A stretch of DNA of 44,482 nucleotides from Sphingomonas sp. (GTDB lineage: Bacteria; Pseudomonadota; Alphaproteobacteria; Sphingomonadales; Sphingomonadaceae). Below, in pieces: positions 24,118 through 33,357 of the stretch. The first letter of the stretch is position 1. The number at the start of each line of letters is the position of its first letter. A program made the translations under genes and the position numbers. The stretch is from the NCBI RefSeq assembly GCF_019746015.1, contig NZ_JAIESM010000081.1, positions 1 to 44,482 of the forward strand, read 5' to 3'. Under the pieces are notes generated by a model. The model had not been told where the DNA came from and did not search any database. It was given only the letters and a program-made list of their open reading frames with translations.

Positions 24118-27087
24118 ATGACGAAGCGCAAGCATCAACTCCTGACCGAGAGCGAGCGCAATCAGATCCTTGCCATCCCGACCGATCGCGACCACTTGGC
24201 TCGGCTCTACACCTTCGAGCCTGCGGACATCGAGATCATCGGCGCGCGACGGGAACGACGGAACCAGTTGGGCGTCGCGCTGCAACTCGCGCTCTTGCGC
24301 CACCCGGGCATCACACTGGCGCAGTTGATACAGAACAGGGGAGCGATGCCCCATGATCTCGCCGCCTTCGTCGCAGAACAGCTTGGCCTGCGCGTCACGG
24401 ATCTGGCTGACTATGCGGCGAGGGACCAGACCATGACGGACCATGCTCGCGAGCTAGCCGCGCGCTTGGGACTGCGAGGGCCGACGCGTGCCGATATTCC
24501 GTTCATGATCGAAGCGGCCACGAAAACGGCATGGGCGACCGACAAGGGGATGACGATAGCGACCGGTGTTGTCACCGCCCTTCGTGAGGCCCGGATTCTG
24601 CTGCCGTCCATCTCCACCATCGAGCGTGCCAGCAGCGCGGGGCGCGCGCGTGCCCGCAAGCAAGCCGCCTATGCCCTGATCGACGATCTCAGCGCTGAAC
24701 AGGTCCACGCCCTCGACCAGCTCTTTGACGACGCCGGGGGCATGAGCCAGCTCGCTTCGCTCAAGACCATTCCCATCGCGGCAAGGCCCGATCATATCCG
24801 CCAGATTCTCGACCGCCTGCGGCAAGTGCGGAAGATCGGCATCTCCCCGGACGTGGCTGGCCGCATCCACGCGGACCGCTTCCGGCAATATGTCCGGGAA
24901 GGCCGTGCATCGCCTGCCTATATGATCGAGCGATACGTTCCCTCCCGGCGGCGCGCCACGCTGGTTGCCTTCCTGCTCGATCTTGAAGAGCAGCTGACCG
25001 ACAGCGCTCTGGAGATGGCGGACAAGCTGATCGGCAGCATCTTCACCCGCGCGAAGAATGCCCAGGCGCGTAGCTATGCCGCCACATCGAAGAACGTGGC
25101 GCGGCTGATGCTGATCTTTCGCAGAACGATCGATGCGCTGACCGATGCGGTCGATACTGGCGAAGATCCAATTGAGGTCCTGGACGCATCGGTCGGGTGG
25201 AACACCCTGATGAAGGCGAGGCCGGAAGTGGCGAGCATCGCGGAAACCGCCAACCTCGATCCGCTGACGGTCGCGGCCGACCGCTATGCGACGTTACGCA
25301 AGTTCGCCCCCGACCTGCTTGAGACGCTCCAGTTCAGGGCCGGAAAGGGCAGTGCGAAAACGATCGCTGCCATCGAAATGCTGCGCGACCTCAACAGGTC
25401 GGGCAAACGCGATCTTCCTACCGACGCTCCGATGCCCTTCCGTAAAGAATGGCGAAAAATCGTCGTTGGCGATAACGGCAAGATCAACCGGCGGCTCTGG
25501 GAAATCGCAACGATCGCGCATCTGCGCAACAAGTTGCGTTCGGGGGATGTCTGGGTGGAGCGATCGGCGGGATACCGCCAGTTCGACAGCTACCTGCTCA
25601 GCGAACCGAAGGCGAAGCCAATCGTGTCGGCTCTTGGTCTGCCACCCACAGCCAGCGAATGGCTCGAACAACGGGGCCGCGAACTGGACTGGCGACTGAA
25701 GAAATTTGCCCAGCGCCTGAAGCGCGACGCTCTGGAGGGTGTGCGGTTCCGCGACGGCCGCCTCCAGATATCCCCGGTTCGCACGATCGCGATGCCCGAT
25801 GCCGAAGCGCTGGCTGACCGGCTCGATGCGATGATGCCCCGCATCCGCATCACCGAGCTGCTGCATGAAGTGGCGCAGGAAACCGGCTTTCTTGCTGCAT
25901 TCACGAACCTGCGCACCGGCGAAGCGTGCCCCAACGAAAACGCGCTGCTCGCCACCATCCTTGCGGATGCCACCAATCTCGGCCTGTCGCGCATGGCTGC
26001 CGCGAGCCAGGGCGTGACGCGCGACCAGCTCCTGTGGACCCATGACGCCTATATCCGCGACGACAGCTACTGCGCGGCGCTGGCCGTGCTCATCAACGCG
26101 CATCACCGCCTGCCATTCTCGCGCGTATGGGGCGACGGCACAACGTCCAGTTCCGATGGCCAGTTCTTCAGGGGCGCGAAGCGCGGTGCATCGGGCGGCG
26201 ATATCAACGCCCGCTATGGCGTCGATCATGGCTTCAGCTTCTACACTCATGTTTCCGACCAGCGTGCGCCTTACCACGTCAACGTGATCTCTGCCGCGAC
26301 GCATGAGGCACCCTATGTTCTCGACGGCCTCACCAGCCACGGCACCGATCTGAAAATCGTCGAGCATTACACCGACACTGGCGGGGCGACCGATCATGTC
26401 TTCGCCCTGTGCGCGATGCTGGGATTTCGCTTCTGCCCGCGCCTGCGCGACTTTCCAGACCGGCGCCTCGCGCCGATCGCGCCGGTTAAGGCCTATCCGG
26501 CCATCGCCCCGCTAATGGGCAAGCGTATCCGCACCGACATCATCGCTGAACAATGGGATGACGTGCTGCGCCTCGTCGGCTCGATCAAGGCCGGCCATGT
26601 CGCGCCATCGGTCATGCTGCGAAAGCTCGCCGCGTACGAACGGCAGAACCAACTCGACGTCGCGCTACAGGAAATCGGCAAGATCGAGCGAACCCTGTTC
26701 ATGCTGGACTGGCTGGAAAATCCCGATCTGCGCCAGCGATGCCATGCTGGTCTCAACAACAGCGAACAACGCCATGCCCTGACGCAGGCAATCTACACCT
26801 TCCGCCAAGGCCGGATCATCGACCGCAGCCATGAGGCGCAACAATATCGGGCATCCGGCCTCAATCTAGTCATCGCCGCGATCGTCTACTGGAACACGAT
26901 CTACATGGATGCTGCCGCCCAGCATCTACGATCAACCTCGGTCGCGGTGCCTGATTATCTGCTCGCCCATACGTCCCCCGTGGGTTGGGAGCATATTGCC
27001 TTCTCCGGCGATTTCCTCTGGGATCGCGCAGCCGCTTCCGCTGGCCGCAAGGCCCTCAATCTCCCGCCGGATAGCCGCGTCGCATAA
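24118..27087 (+). CDS. tnpA: Tn3-family transposase
   Basis: This 989-aa DDE transposase is the normal length for TnpA. The N-terminus (MTKRKHQLLTESERNQIL, then ADIEIIGARRERRNQLG) is the DNA-binding region of the family, and the C-terminal half carries the DDE core: GDGTTSSSDGQFF with the first Asp, the YTDTGGATDHVFAL Asp and an acidic residue in AEQWDDVLRLVGSI. I chose the ATG at 24118; the frame is open for 45 further codons upstream but that would run through the res region. The gene appears intact, so the element may be active. Confidence 0.95.
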   Translation: MTKRKHQLLTESERNQILAIPTDRDHLARLYTFEPADIEIIGARRERRNQLGVALQLALLRHPGITLAQLIQNRGAMPHDLAAFVAEQLGLRVTDLADYAARDQTMTDHARELAARLGLRGPTRADIPFMIEAATKTAWATDKGMTIATGVVTALREARILLPSISTIERASSAGRARARKQAAYALIDDLSAEQVHALDQLFDDAGGMSQLASLKTIPIAARPDHIRQILDRLRQVRKIGISPDVAGRIHADRFRQYVREGRASPAYMIERYVPSRRRATLVAFLLDLEEQLTDSALEMADKLIGSIFTRAKNAQARSYAATSKNVARLMLIFRRTIDALTDAVDTGEDPIEVLDASVGWNTLMKARPEVASIAETANLDPLTVAADRYATLRKFAPDLLETLQFRAGKGSAKTIAAIEMLRDLNRSGKRDLPTDAPMPFRKEWRKIVVGDNGKINRRLWEIATIAHLRNKLRSGDVWVERSAGYRQFDSYLLSEPKAKPIVSALGLPPTASEWLEQRGRELDWRLKKFAQRLKRDALEGVRFRDGRLQISPVRTIAMPDAEALADRLDAMMPRIRITELLHEVAQETGFLAAFTNLRTGEACPNENALLATILADATNLGLSRMAAASQGVTRDQLLWTHDAYIRDDSYCAALAVLINAHHRLPFSRVWGDGTTSSSDGQFFRGAKRGASGGDINARYGVDHGFSFYTHVSDQRAPYHVNVISAATHEAPYVLDGLTSHGTDLKIVEHYTDTGGATDHVFALCAMLGFRFCPRLRDFPDRRLAPIAPVKAYPAIAPLMGKRIRTDIIAEQWDDVLRLVGSIKAGHVAPSVMLRKLAAYERQNQLDVALQEIGKIERTLFMLDWLENPDLRQRCHAGLNNSEQRHALTQAIYTFRQGRIIDRSHEAQQYRASGLNLVIAAIVYWNTIYMDAAAQHLRSTSVAVPDYLLAHTSPVGWEHIAFSGDFLWDRAAASAGRKALNLPPDSRVA

Positions 27088-27097
27088 GCGTTCGCTG

Positions 27098-27145
27098 ATT
27101 GTTCGCCCTTAGCGTTGTTTAGCGTACCATCCACGCTATGCCCTC
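27098..27145 (-). repeat. Tn3-family right terminal inverted repeat
   Basis: This is the complement of the left repeat with five mismatches, ending GAGGGCATAGCG when read inwards from 27145. It begins 10 bp after the tnpA stop. The adjacent NRPS fragment starts immediately beyond 27145. Confidence 0.92.
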
Positions 27146-27402
27146 TGCTCGGTATCATCTGCGAAGTGATCGGCCGGCCGACCGTGGGCGTGGATGACGA
27201 CTTCTTCATGCTCGGCGGCCATTCGCTGCTCGGCACGCAGGTGGTGGTGCGCGCGCGCGACGCCTTTGGCGTGGAGCTGACGCTGTTCCACCTGTTCGAG
27301 GGGCGCACCGTCGCCCGGCTCGCCGCGATCATCGAGGAGCTGGTGATCGCCAAGCTCGACTCGATGAGTGACGACGACATCCAGCAATGGGCAGCCGAAT
27401 AA
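27146..27402 (+). pseudogene. truncated NRPS: C-terminal carrier (PCP) domain remnant
   Basis: The remaining 85 codons are the end of a non-ribosomal peptide synthetase. They encode most of a carrier domain (ICEVIGRPTVGVDDDFFMLG then the 4'-phosphopantetheine site GGHSLLGTQ, with the modified Ser at codon 27223) and a short acidic tail. The first helix of the domain is cut by the transposon; everything upstream, presumably adenylation and condensation domains, is absent from the window. The downstream P450 starts with TAATG overlap, so the lost synthetase, the P450, the next NRPS and the PPTase were one operon. An in-frame start exists inside the transposon repeat, so a lone carrier protein could in principle be made. 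Confidence 0.85.
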
Positions 27403-28628
27403 TGGCCACCAAACCCGCCTCGGACCCTTCGCTCAGCCTCTACCGCCTGCTCGATCCGGCGGTGCTGGCCGATCCCTATCCGCTCTATCGCCGCCTGCGC
27501 GAGGAAGACCCGGTCCATTGGGACCCGTTCCTCCACGCCTGGGTGGTAACGCGCTATGCCGATGTGCATCAGGTGCTGCACGGCTTTTCCGCCGACCGCA
27601 CGCTGAGCCCGGAACAGCTGCGCGCGCTGGGCATCGATTCGCTGGAGCCGGTGGCCGCGGTGATGATGCGGCAGATGCTGTTCCTCGATCCGCCGCGCCA
27701 CACCCAGCTGCGCAAGCTGTGCTCGATGGCGTTCACCCCGCGCCGGGTGGAGCTGCTGGAGGATCGGGTGACCGAGATCGCCCACCGCCTGCTCGACCAG
27801 GTGGTGCCGAACGGCACGATGGACGTGGTCGGCGATTTCGCCGCGCCCTTCCCGTCGATGGTGTTCGCCGCGCTGCTGGGCGTGCCCGAGGAAGATCACG
27901 CGAAGCTGAAGGCCTGGTCCGAAATCTTTGCCGAGATGCTGGGCAATTTTCAGCACAATATCGACCGCGCGCCGCTGGTGCTGAAGGCGACGGCGGAGAT
28001 GACCGATTATTTCCGCCGCGCGATCCATGAGGTGGAGCGGCCGCTGGCCGACGGCCTGCTGCGCAGCCTGGTCGAGGCCGAAGTGGATGGCGAGCGTCTG
28101 TCGGAAGAAGACGTGATCGCCAACGCCATCGTCACCATGGTGGGCGGGCAGGAAACCACCACCAACCTGATCGGCAACGGCCTGGTCACGCTGATGGAAC
28201 GGCCCGAGGCGCTGGCGGCACTTCGCGACCGGCATGACCTGATGGAAAGCGCGGTGGAGGAATTGCTGCGCTTTGAAAGCCCCAGCCAGCATACCGGCCG
28301 CATCTGCCCCGCCGATACGGTGGTGGGCGGCCAGCTGATCCGCAAGGGCGAGGCGGTGATGGCGGTTATGGCCGCCGGCAACCGCGACCCCGAACGCTTT
28401 GCCGACCCCGACATGCTCGATCTGGTGCGGGCCGAAAATCGCCATCTGGCGTTCGGCTGGGCGGCGCATTTCTGCTTCGGCGCGCCGCTGGCCCGGCTGG
28501 AGGCGCGGGTTGCGTTCCGCGCGCTGCTCGACCGGCTGCCCAATGTCGCGCGGGCAAGCGACAGGCTGCGCTGGCGGACCAATTTGGGGCTGCGCGGGTT
28601 GACGGCGCTGCCGGTCCGCTTCGGATGA
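27402..28628 (+). CDS. cytochrome P450 of the NRPS cluster
   Basis: The 408-aa P450 is of the bacterial soluble type (CYP107/CYP105-like in general pattern). The I-helix reads VGGQETTTN, the K-helix ExxR is EELLR, and the heme Cys is residue 358 in FGWAAHFCFGAP. In that motif the usual FGxGxHxC Gly is replaced by Ala (GWAAH). There is no membrane anchor, so it needs a separate ferredoxin and reductase, which are not in the window. Start TAATG overlaps the NRPS fragment stop; its stop overlaps the next NRPS start (ATGA). In such operons the P450 usually hydroxylates a substrate held on a carrier domain; which one here is unknown. Confidence 0.92.
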   Translation: MATKPASDPSLSLYRLLDPAVLADPYPLYRRLREEDPVHWDPFLHAWVVTRYADVHQVLHGFSADRTLSPEQLRALGIDSLEPVAAVMMRQMLFLDPPRHTQLRKLCSMAFTPRRVELLEDRVTEIAHRLLDQVVPNGTMDVVGDFAAPFPSMVFAALLGVPEEDHAKLKAWSEIFAEMLGNFQHNIDRAPLVLKATAEMTDYFRRAIHEVERPLADGLLRSLVEAEVDGERLSEEDVIANAIVTMVGGQETTTNLIGNGLVTLMERPEALAALRDRHDLMESAVEELLRFESPSQHTGRICPADTVVGGQLIRKGEAVMAVMAAGNRDPERFADPDMLDLVRAENRHLAFGWAAHFCFGAPLARLEARVAFRALLDRLPNVARASDRLRWRTNLGLRGLTALPVRFG

Positions 28629-31600
28629 ACGCGCCCGCCCGGATTGCCGCCGACAGTGCGCGCGCGGCGCTCCTGAAGCGCATGCTGGCGGGCGAGGCGG
28701 GCACCGCGCGCGCGGCGCCTGCCCCCATCGGCCGCCGCGACCCCGCGCGCGCCGTGCCGCTGACGCTGGAGCAGAGCCAGCTGTGGCTGCACGCGCAGAT
28801 GGCGCCGGACATGCCGCTCTATAACGAATCGATCACGATTCACCGGCACGGCCCCTATGACCATGAGGTGATGGCGCGCGCGCTGACCGAGTTCGTGCGT
28901 CGCCACCCGGCCTGGCGCACCGCCTTTGTCGAGACCGAGGCCGGCGTCGAGCAGCAGATTGCCCCCTCCGAGCCGATCTCGCTGCCGCTGATCGACCTCA
29001 CGCTCCACCCGGACAAGGAAGCAGCCGCACTGCGCCTGGCCACCCAGGCCGCGCGCACGCCGATCCCCCTCGACCATGCGCCGCTGTTCCGCGCCTATGT
29101 CGCCAGGCTCGCGCCGGAGGAACACCGGCTCTATCTGACGCTCCACCACATCATTTTCGACGGCGTCTCGATCTATCGCACGCTGATGCCCGAACTGGCG
29201 GCCATCGTCGCCGCGTTCGAGCGTGGCGAGGCATCGCCGCTGCCCGAGCCCGCACTGGACTATGCCGATTATGCCGTGTGGCAGGCAGCGCAGACCGACG
29301 GGCCGGACGCCGCGCGCCAGATCGCCCATTGGCGCGAGGCGCTGGCCGGGCCACTCCCCCGGCTGGAACTGGCGGGAGACCATCCGCGCCCGGCACAGCC
29401 GACCCATGCCGGATCGATGGAAGTGTTCGAGCTGTCGGAAGCGCTGATCGACCGGCTGAAGGCGCTGGCCCGGGCGGAGGGCGCGACGCTCTACATGGTG
29501 CTGCTCGCCGCGTACAAGGCGATGCTCTATCGCTATACCGGCGACACCGACATCATCGTGGGCGGGGTGACCGACACCCGCCGCCGGCCCGAACTGCAGC
29601 CGCTGGTCGGCTATTTCCTGAACACCATGGCGCTGCGCAGCCGGCCGCAGGGCGCGGTGTCGTTCCGCGACTATCTGGCCCAGGTGAAGGCAAGCGTGAT
29701 CGGCGCGCTGGGCGCCTGCGACGTGCCGTTCGACCGGCTGGTGCGCGAGCTGGGCATCCGGCGCGGGCAGGGCACCCACCCGCTGTTCAACACGCTGTTC
29801 TCGATCGAGCCACCGGTCGATCCGTTCGCGCCGGGCTGGGACCTGACGCAGATGGACGTGGTGGTCGGCGCCGCCAAATATGATCTCTATCTGGAACTGG
29901 ACGAACGGCCGGAGGGGATGGCCGGGCGCTTCCTCTATTCGACCGAATTGTTCGAGGTGCCGACGATCCGGCGCATGATCGGCCACTGGATCCGCCTGCT
30001 GGAAGGGGTTGCCGACAATCCCGCCACGATGCTGGCCGATCTGCCGATGCTGGATGCGGACGAAACCGCGCAGCTGGCCGGCGGGTGGGATGGGCCATGG
30101 GCGCCCGCGCCGTTCGGCACCGTCGTCGCCGGGGTCGCCGCGCAGGTCGCCGCCCGGCCCGATGCCGTGGCGATTACGCAGGGCGAAACGGCGTGGCGCT
30201 ATAGCGAGCTTGACGCGCATGCCGACGCCATCGCCGCCGCCCTTGCCGACCGGGTGGCGCCGGGGGCGCTGGTCGCGCTGGCGCTTGATCGCACGCCGTG
30301 GATGGTCGCGGCGATGCTGGGCGTGCTCAGGGCTGGCGCCGCCTATCTCCCGCTCGATGCGCGCCAGCCGCCGGCGCGGCTGAAGGCGCTGGTCGAGCGC
30401 GCCGGTGCCGCGCTGGTGCTGACCGATGCAGCCAGCGCCGCCGTCGCACCCGACAGCGTTCAGCGCCTGCTGGTGGAAGAAATCGCGCCGCAGCCCTTTG
30501 CCGGGCCGCCGCCCGGCGCCGAGATGCTGGCCTATTGCCGCTACACCTCCGGCTCGACCGGTGAGCCCAAGGGCGTCGAGATCGGCCATGCCGCGCTTGC
30601 CAATCTGCTCGCCGCGATGCAGCGGCGGCCGGGCTTTGCGGCGGGTGCGCGGCTGCTGGCGGTCACCACGCTGTCGTTCGACATTGCCGAGCTGGAACTG
30701 TGGCTGCCGCTGGTCAGCGGTGGCACGGTGCTGCTGGCGACGCGCGAGGAAGCGGGCGACATGGCAGCGCTTGCCGCGCGCATCGCCCGCGACACGCCTG
30801 ACATGATGCAGGCAACGCCCGCCACCTGGCGCGGGCTGATCGAGGCCGGCTGGACCGGCAGCCAGCGCCTGACCGCTTTGTGCGGGGGCGAGGCCCTGAC
30901 CCCGGCGCTGGCCGGGGCACTGCGCCCGCGCGTCGGCAAGCTGTGGAACATGTATGGCCCGACCGAGACGACTATCTGGTCCACCGTTGCCGAGGTTGAT
31001 GCCGGCGAAATTTCGATCGGCAGCGCGATCGACAACACCCAGCTGCGCGTGGTCGACGCCGATGGCAATCTGGTGCCGCAGGGCGCGGTTGGCGAGCTGT
31101 GGATCGGCGGCGCAGGCGTTGCGCGCGGCTATCGCGGCCGGCCGGACCTGACCGGCGCGCGCTTTGTGGAAGGGGCAGGCGCCCGCTTCTATCGCACCGG
31201 CGACCGCGCGCGCTGGCGTGGCGACGGCACGCTGGAATGCCTGGGCCGGCGCGACAATGAAGTGAAGGTGCGCGGCTTTCGCATCGCGCTGGAAGAGGTG
31301 GAGGCGGCACTCGCCAGCCTGCCCGGCGTGCGCGCAGCGGCGGCACGGACCTGGGCCGAAGGCGAGGGCGGCCATTCGCTCGCCGGCTATGTGGTGGGTG
31401 AGGGGGACGCCGCCACCTGGCGCGCCGCGCTCGCCGAGCTGCTGCCCGATTATATGATCCCCACGCGCTTCGTGGCGATGGACGCGCTGCCGATCGGCGC
31501 GACCGGCAAGGTCGACCGCGCCGCGCTGCCCGAGCCGGTGGTGGCGGGCGGCAAGGGCACGCCGCCCGAAACCCCGCTGGAGCAGCAGCTCGCGGCGATC

Positions 31601-32572
31601 TGGCAGGATGTGCTGGGCGTGGCTGATGTCGCGCGCGACGATGATTTCTTCGACCTGGGCGGCCATTCGCTGCTCGTCGCGCGGCTGCTGCGGCGGCTGA
31701 AGACCGAGATGGACGTGCAGCTGCCGATGGGCGCGCTGTTCCGCGCGCGGCGGCTGGCCGATATGGCGGCGCTCATCGCCTCGGGCCGGCCGCTGGAAAA
31801 TCCCGCGCTGGTGCCGATCCAGCCGCATGGCCGCCAGACGCCGATCCTGTGGCTGGAGGCGGCCAGCCTGTTCGTGCCGCTGGCCGAGCGGCTGGGGCCG
31901 GACCAGCCCTTCATGGGCATTGCGCTCGGCCAGATTTTCGAGCGCGGCTGCCCGACCGACTTCAACGACGCGGCCGCTCTGGTGGTGGAGACGATCCGGC
32001 AGGTGCAGCCCAAGGGGCCATACCGGCTGGGCGGCCTGTGCACCGCCGGCATTCTGGCCCATGCGGTGGCGGCGCAGATGCGCGCGGCGGGCGACGATGT
32101 CGAGCTGCTGGTGCTGGCCCATGCCGCGCACCCGCCACACCTGCGCGGCATGGGGCGGCTGGCCAAGCTGGTCAGCAAGCTGCGTTACCACCTGCCGCTG
32201 GTTCTGAAGGCGCCCGCCGGCCAGCGCTGGCGCTATTTTCAGGAGCGGGTGCGCGGGCTGTGGGAAACCGCCGCGCCGTTCGACCCCGAGGCGGTGCTGG
32301 CGCCGCGCGTGCAGGCGGTGCTGGAAGCCGGTGCCTGGCGCTATGACCCGCCCGCTTATGATGGCGACGTGCTGGTCATCGAACCGCGCGAGGGGCCGCG
32401 CATCTTCCGCTATGCAGAGGCATGGCGTGGCGATGTCAGCGGCCGGTTCGACGCGCATCTCGCCCCCGGCGACCATTGGGGGATGATCGCGCCGCCGCAT
32501 GTCGATGCCTTTGCCGTGCATCTGCGCGCGGCGCTTGGCCGGGGCGCGACCGGGCTGTCGCGCGCGGCATAA
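28625..32572 (+). CDS. NRPS module C-A-PCP-TE with Cys-type thioesterase
   Basis: The 1315-aa single-module terminating synthetase has four domains. The condensation domain (about 45-480) has HHIIFDG at 174-180. The adenylation domain (about 500-965) has YTSGSTGEPKG near 640, FDIAELELW, YGPTETT and TGKVDR. The carrier domain has GGHSLL with Ser1015. The C-terminal thioesterase spans about 1065-1305. A hand alignment to the GrsA code positions gives D-I-L-A-L-G-M-I-W, near the DILQLGL.. code usually linked to glycine, so a small residue is predicted (tentative). The TE nucleophile position is Cys1139 in GGLCTAG, where most have Ser; the usual Asp position reads AHAAH, while the His in GDHWGMIAPP is kept. 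It should condense a second residue onto a donor from the lost upstream NRPS. Confidence 0.9.
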   Translation: MNAPARIAADSARAALLKRMLAGEAGTARAAPAPIGRRDPARAVPLTLEQSQLWLHAQMAPDMPLYNESITIHRHGPYDHEVMARALTEFVRRHPAWRTAFVETEAGVEQQIAPSEPISLPLIDLTLHPDKEAAALRLATQAARTPIPLDHAPLFRAYVARLAPEEHRLYLTLHHIIFDGVSIYRTLMPELAAIVAAFERGEASPLPEPALDYADYAVWQAAQTDGPDAARQIAHWREALAGPLPRLELAGDHPRPAQPTHAGSMEVFELSEALIDRLKALARAEGATLYMVLLAAYKAMLYRYTGDTDIIVGGVTDTRRRPELQPLVGYFLNTMALRSRPQGAVSFRDYLAQVKASVIGALGACDVPFDRLVRELGIRRGQGTHPLFNTLFSIEPPVDPFAPGWDLTQMDVVVGAAKYDLYLELDERPEGMAGRFLYSTELFEVPTIRRMIGHWIRLLEGVADNPATMLADLPMLDADETAQLAGGWDGPWAPAPFGTVVAGVAAQVAARPDAVAITQGETAWRYSELDAHADAIAAALADRVAPGALVALALDRTPWMVAAMLGVLRAGAAYLPLDARQPPARLKALVERAGAALVLTDAASAAVAPDSVQRLLVEEIAPQPFAGPPPGAEMLAYCRYTSGSTGEPKGVEIGHAALANLLAAMQRRPGFAAGARLLAVTTLSFDIAELELWLPLVSGGTVLLATREEAGDMAALAARIARDTPDMMQATPATWRGLIEAGWTGSQRLTALCGGEALTPALAGALRPRVGKLWNMYGPTETTIWSTVAEVDAGEISIGSAIDNTQLRVVDADGNLVPQGAVGELWIGGAGVARGYRGRPDLTGARFVEGAGARFYRTGDRARWRGDGTLECLGRRDNEVKVRGFRIALEEVEAALASLPGVRAAAARTWAEGEGGHSLAGYVVGEGDAATWRAALAELLPDYMIPTRFVAMDALPIGATGKVDRAALPEPVVAGGKGTPPETPLEQQLAAIWQDVLGVADVARDDDFFDLGGHSLLVARLLRRLKTEMDVQLPMGALFRARRLADMAALIASGRPLENPALVPIQPHGRQTPILWLEAASLFVPLAERLGPDQPFMGIALGQIFERGCPTDFNDAAALVVETIRQVQPKGPYRLGGLCTAGILAHAVAAQMRAAGDDVELLVLAHAAHPPHLRGMGRLAKLVSKLRYHLPLVLKAPAGQRWRYFQERVRGLWETAAPFDPEAVLAPRVQAVLEAGAWRYDPPAYDGDVLVIEPREGPRIFRYAEAWRGDVSGRFDAHLAPGDHWGMIAPPHVDAFAVHLRAALGRGATGLSRAA

Positions 32573-33357
32573 TGGCCGGGGTCATCGTCCATCTCGGCGC
32601 GTGCGGGGAGGACGCCGAGGCGATGGCGCGCGACTGGGCGCTGCTCGACGATGCCGAACGCGCGCAGGCGGCGCGCTATCATCAGCCGGTCGACCGGGCG
32701 CGCTTCGTTGCGCGGCGGGGCGGGCGGCGGCGCCTGCTGGCGGCGCATCTGGGCGTCGCGCCCGAGGGCTTGCGCTTTGGCGAGGGCGCCTATGGCAAGC
32801 CGGTGCTGCTGGGCCACGAGCTGCAGTTCAGCACCTCGCACGCGGGTGACGACTGGGTGCTGGCGGTGGCCGATGTGCCGCTCGGCTGCGACCTCGCCCG
32901 GCTCGACCCCGGCTTTGCGTGGCGGGAGGTGGCTCGCGCCTTCTTCGCTGCCGTCGAGCGCAAGGCGCTGGATGCGCTGGCGCCCGAGGAAGCACCGGCC
33001 GCTTTTCTGGAAGTCTGGGCGCGCAAGGAAGCGATGGTGAAGGCGCTGGGCCATGGCCTGTCCTTCCCGCTCGATGCGTTCATCGTGGCGGACGGCCCCG
33101 GCGCCCCCTATCAGGCGGGCGTGGCCGGCTGGCAGGCGGCGGTGCTGTGGCCCCGGCCCGGCCTGTGCGTGGCAATCACGGTACAGGGGGATGCAGCGCC
33201 GCAGTGCCGGCTGGTGCAGCCGGGTGAGACATGGACCCTGCCGCTTGCCGAACCCGCAGCCCCGACGCCCGCCAGGCCCAAGCGGCGGCTTATGGTGTCG
33301 CCGCTGCGGCTGGCGCGCCGCTCTCCACCAGCCCAAGCCGCGCGGCATAGCGCGTGA
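32572..33357 (+). CDS. Sfp-type 4'-phosphopantetheinyl transferase
   Basis: This enzyme loads the phosphopantetheine arm onto the carrier domains of the NRPS. The 261-aa protein has the three Sfp-family motifs: FSTSHAGDDW, the metal-binding LGCDLARLD near residue 105 and WARKEAMVKALGHGL near residue 150. In the second motif the Asp is kept, but the usual second acidic residue (GVDIE) is Ala, so metal binding may rest on the remaining acids. The N-terminal CoA-binding Arg/Lys region (RFVARRGGRRRLLA) is present. Start ATG overlaps the NRPS stop (TAATG), completing the operon. The last 68 bases overlap the end of the convergent retropepsin gene. Confidence 0.92.
   Translation: MAGVIVHLGACGEDAEAMARDWALLDDAERAQAARYHQPVDRARFVARRGGRRRLLAAHLGVAPEGLRFGEGAYGKPVLLGHELQFSTSHAGDDWVLAVADVPLGCDLARLDPGFAWREVARAFFAAVERKALDALAPEEAPAAFLEVWARKEAMVKALGHGLSFPLDAFIVADGPGAPYQAGVAGWQAAVLWPRPGLCVAITVQGDAAPQCRLVQPGETWTLPLAEPAAPTPARPKRRLMVSPLRLARRSPPAQAARHSA

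Larger units (their letters stand above)
21964..27145. mobile_element. complete Tn3-family transposon
   Basis: The element is 5.2 kb, bounded by 48-bp imperfect inverted repeats (five mismatches) that begin GAGGGCATAGCG. It carries a Tn3 transposase (tnpA), a divergently transcribed serine resolvase (tnpR) with a res-like gap between them, and a passenger gene of unknown function directly after tnpR. No 5-bp direct repeat flanks it: TTGAA on the left, TGCTC on the right. Each end lies within a disrupted gene, and the base composition on the two sides differs, so the insertion was followed by recombination or the element joined two replicons. Confidence 0.93.

Noticed and set aside
24117..24118. 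Start of tnpA at 23983
   Set aside because: The extra 45 codons would overlap the res region and have no resemblance to the family N-terminus; the ATG at 24118 gives the expected start. The coordinates given here mark only the boundary.
21959..27150. Target-site duplication of the Tn3 element
   Set aside because: Neither 5-bp nor shifted 5-bp flanks match (TTGAA against TGCTC; CTTGA against GCTCG).
25294..28469. Long minus-strand frames over the transposase and P450 genes
   Set aside because: Both plus-strand genes have complete family motifs; these frames are shadows.
28007..32521. 1504-codon open frame antisense to the NRPS
   Set aside because: It lies opposite a clear NRPS gene with all expected domain motifs in the + frame. 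Long antisense frames are common in DNA of about 70% GC with this codon use, and the translation is Arg/Gln/Pro-rich without domains.
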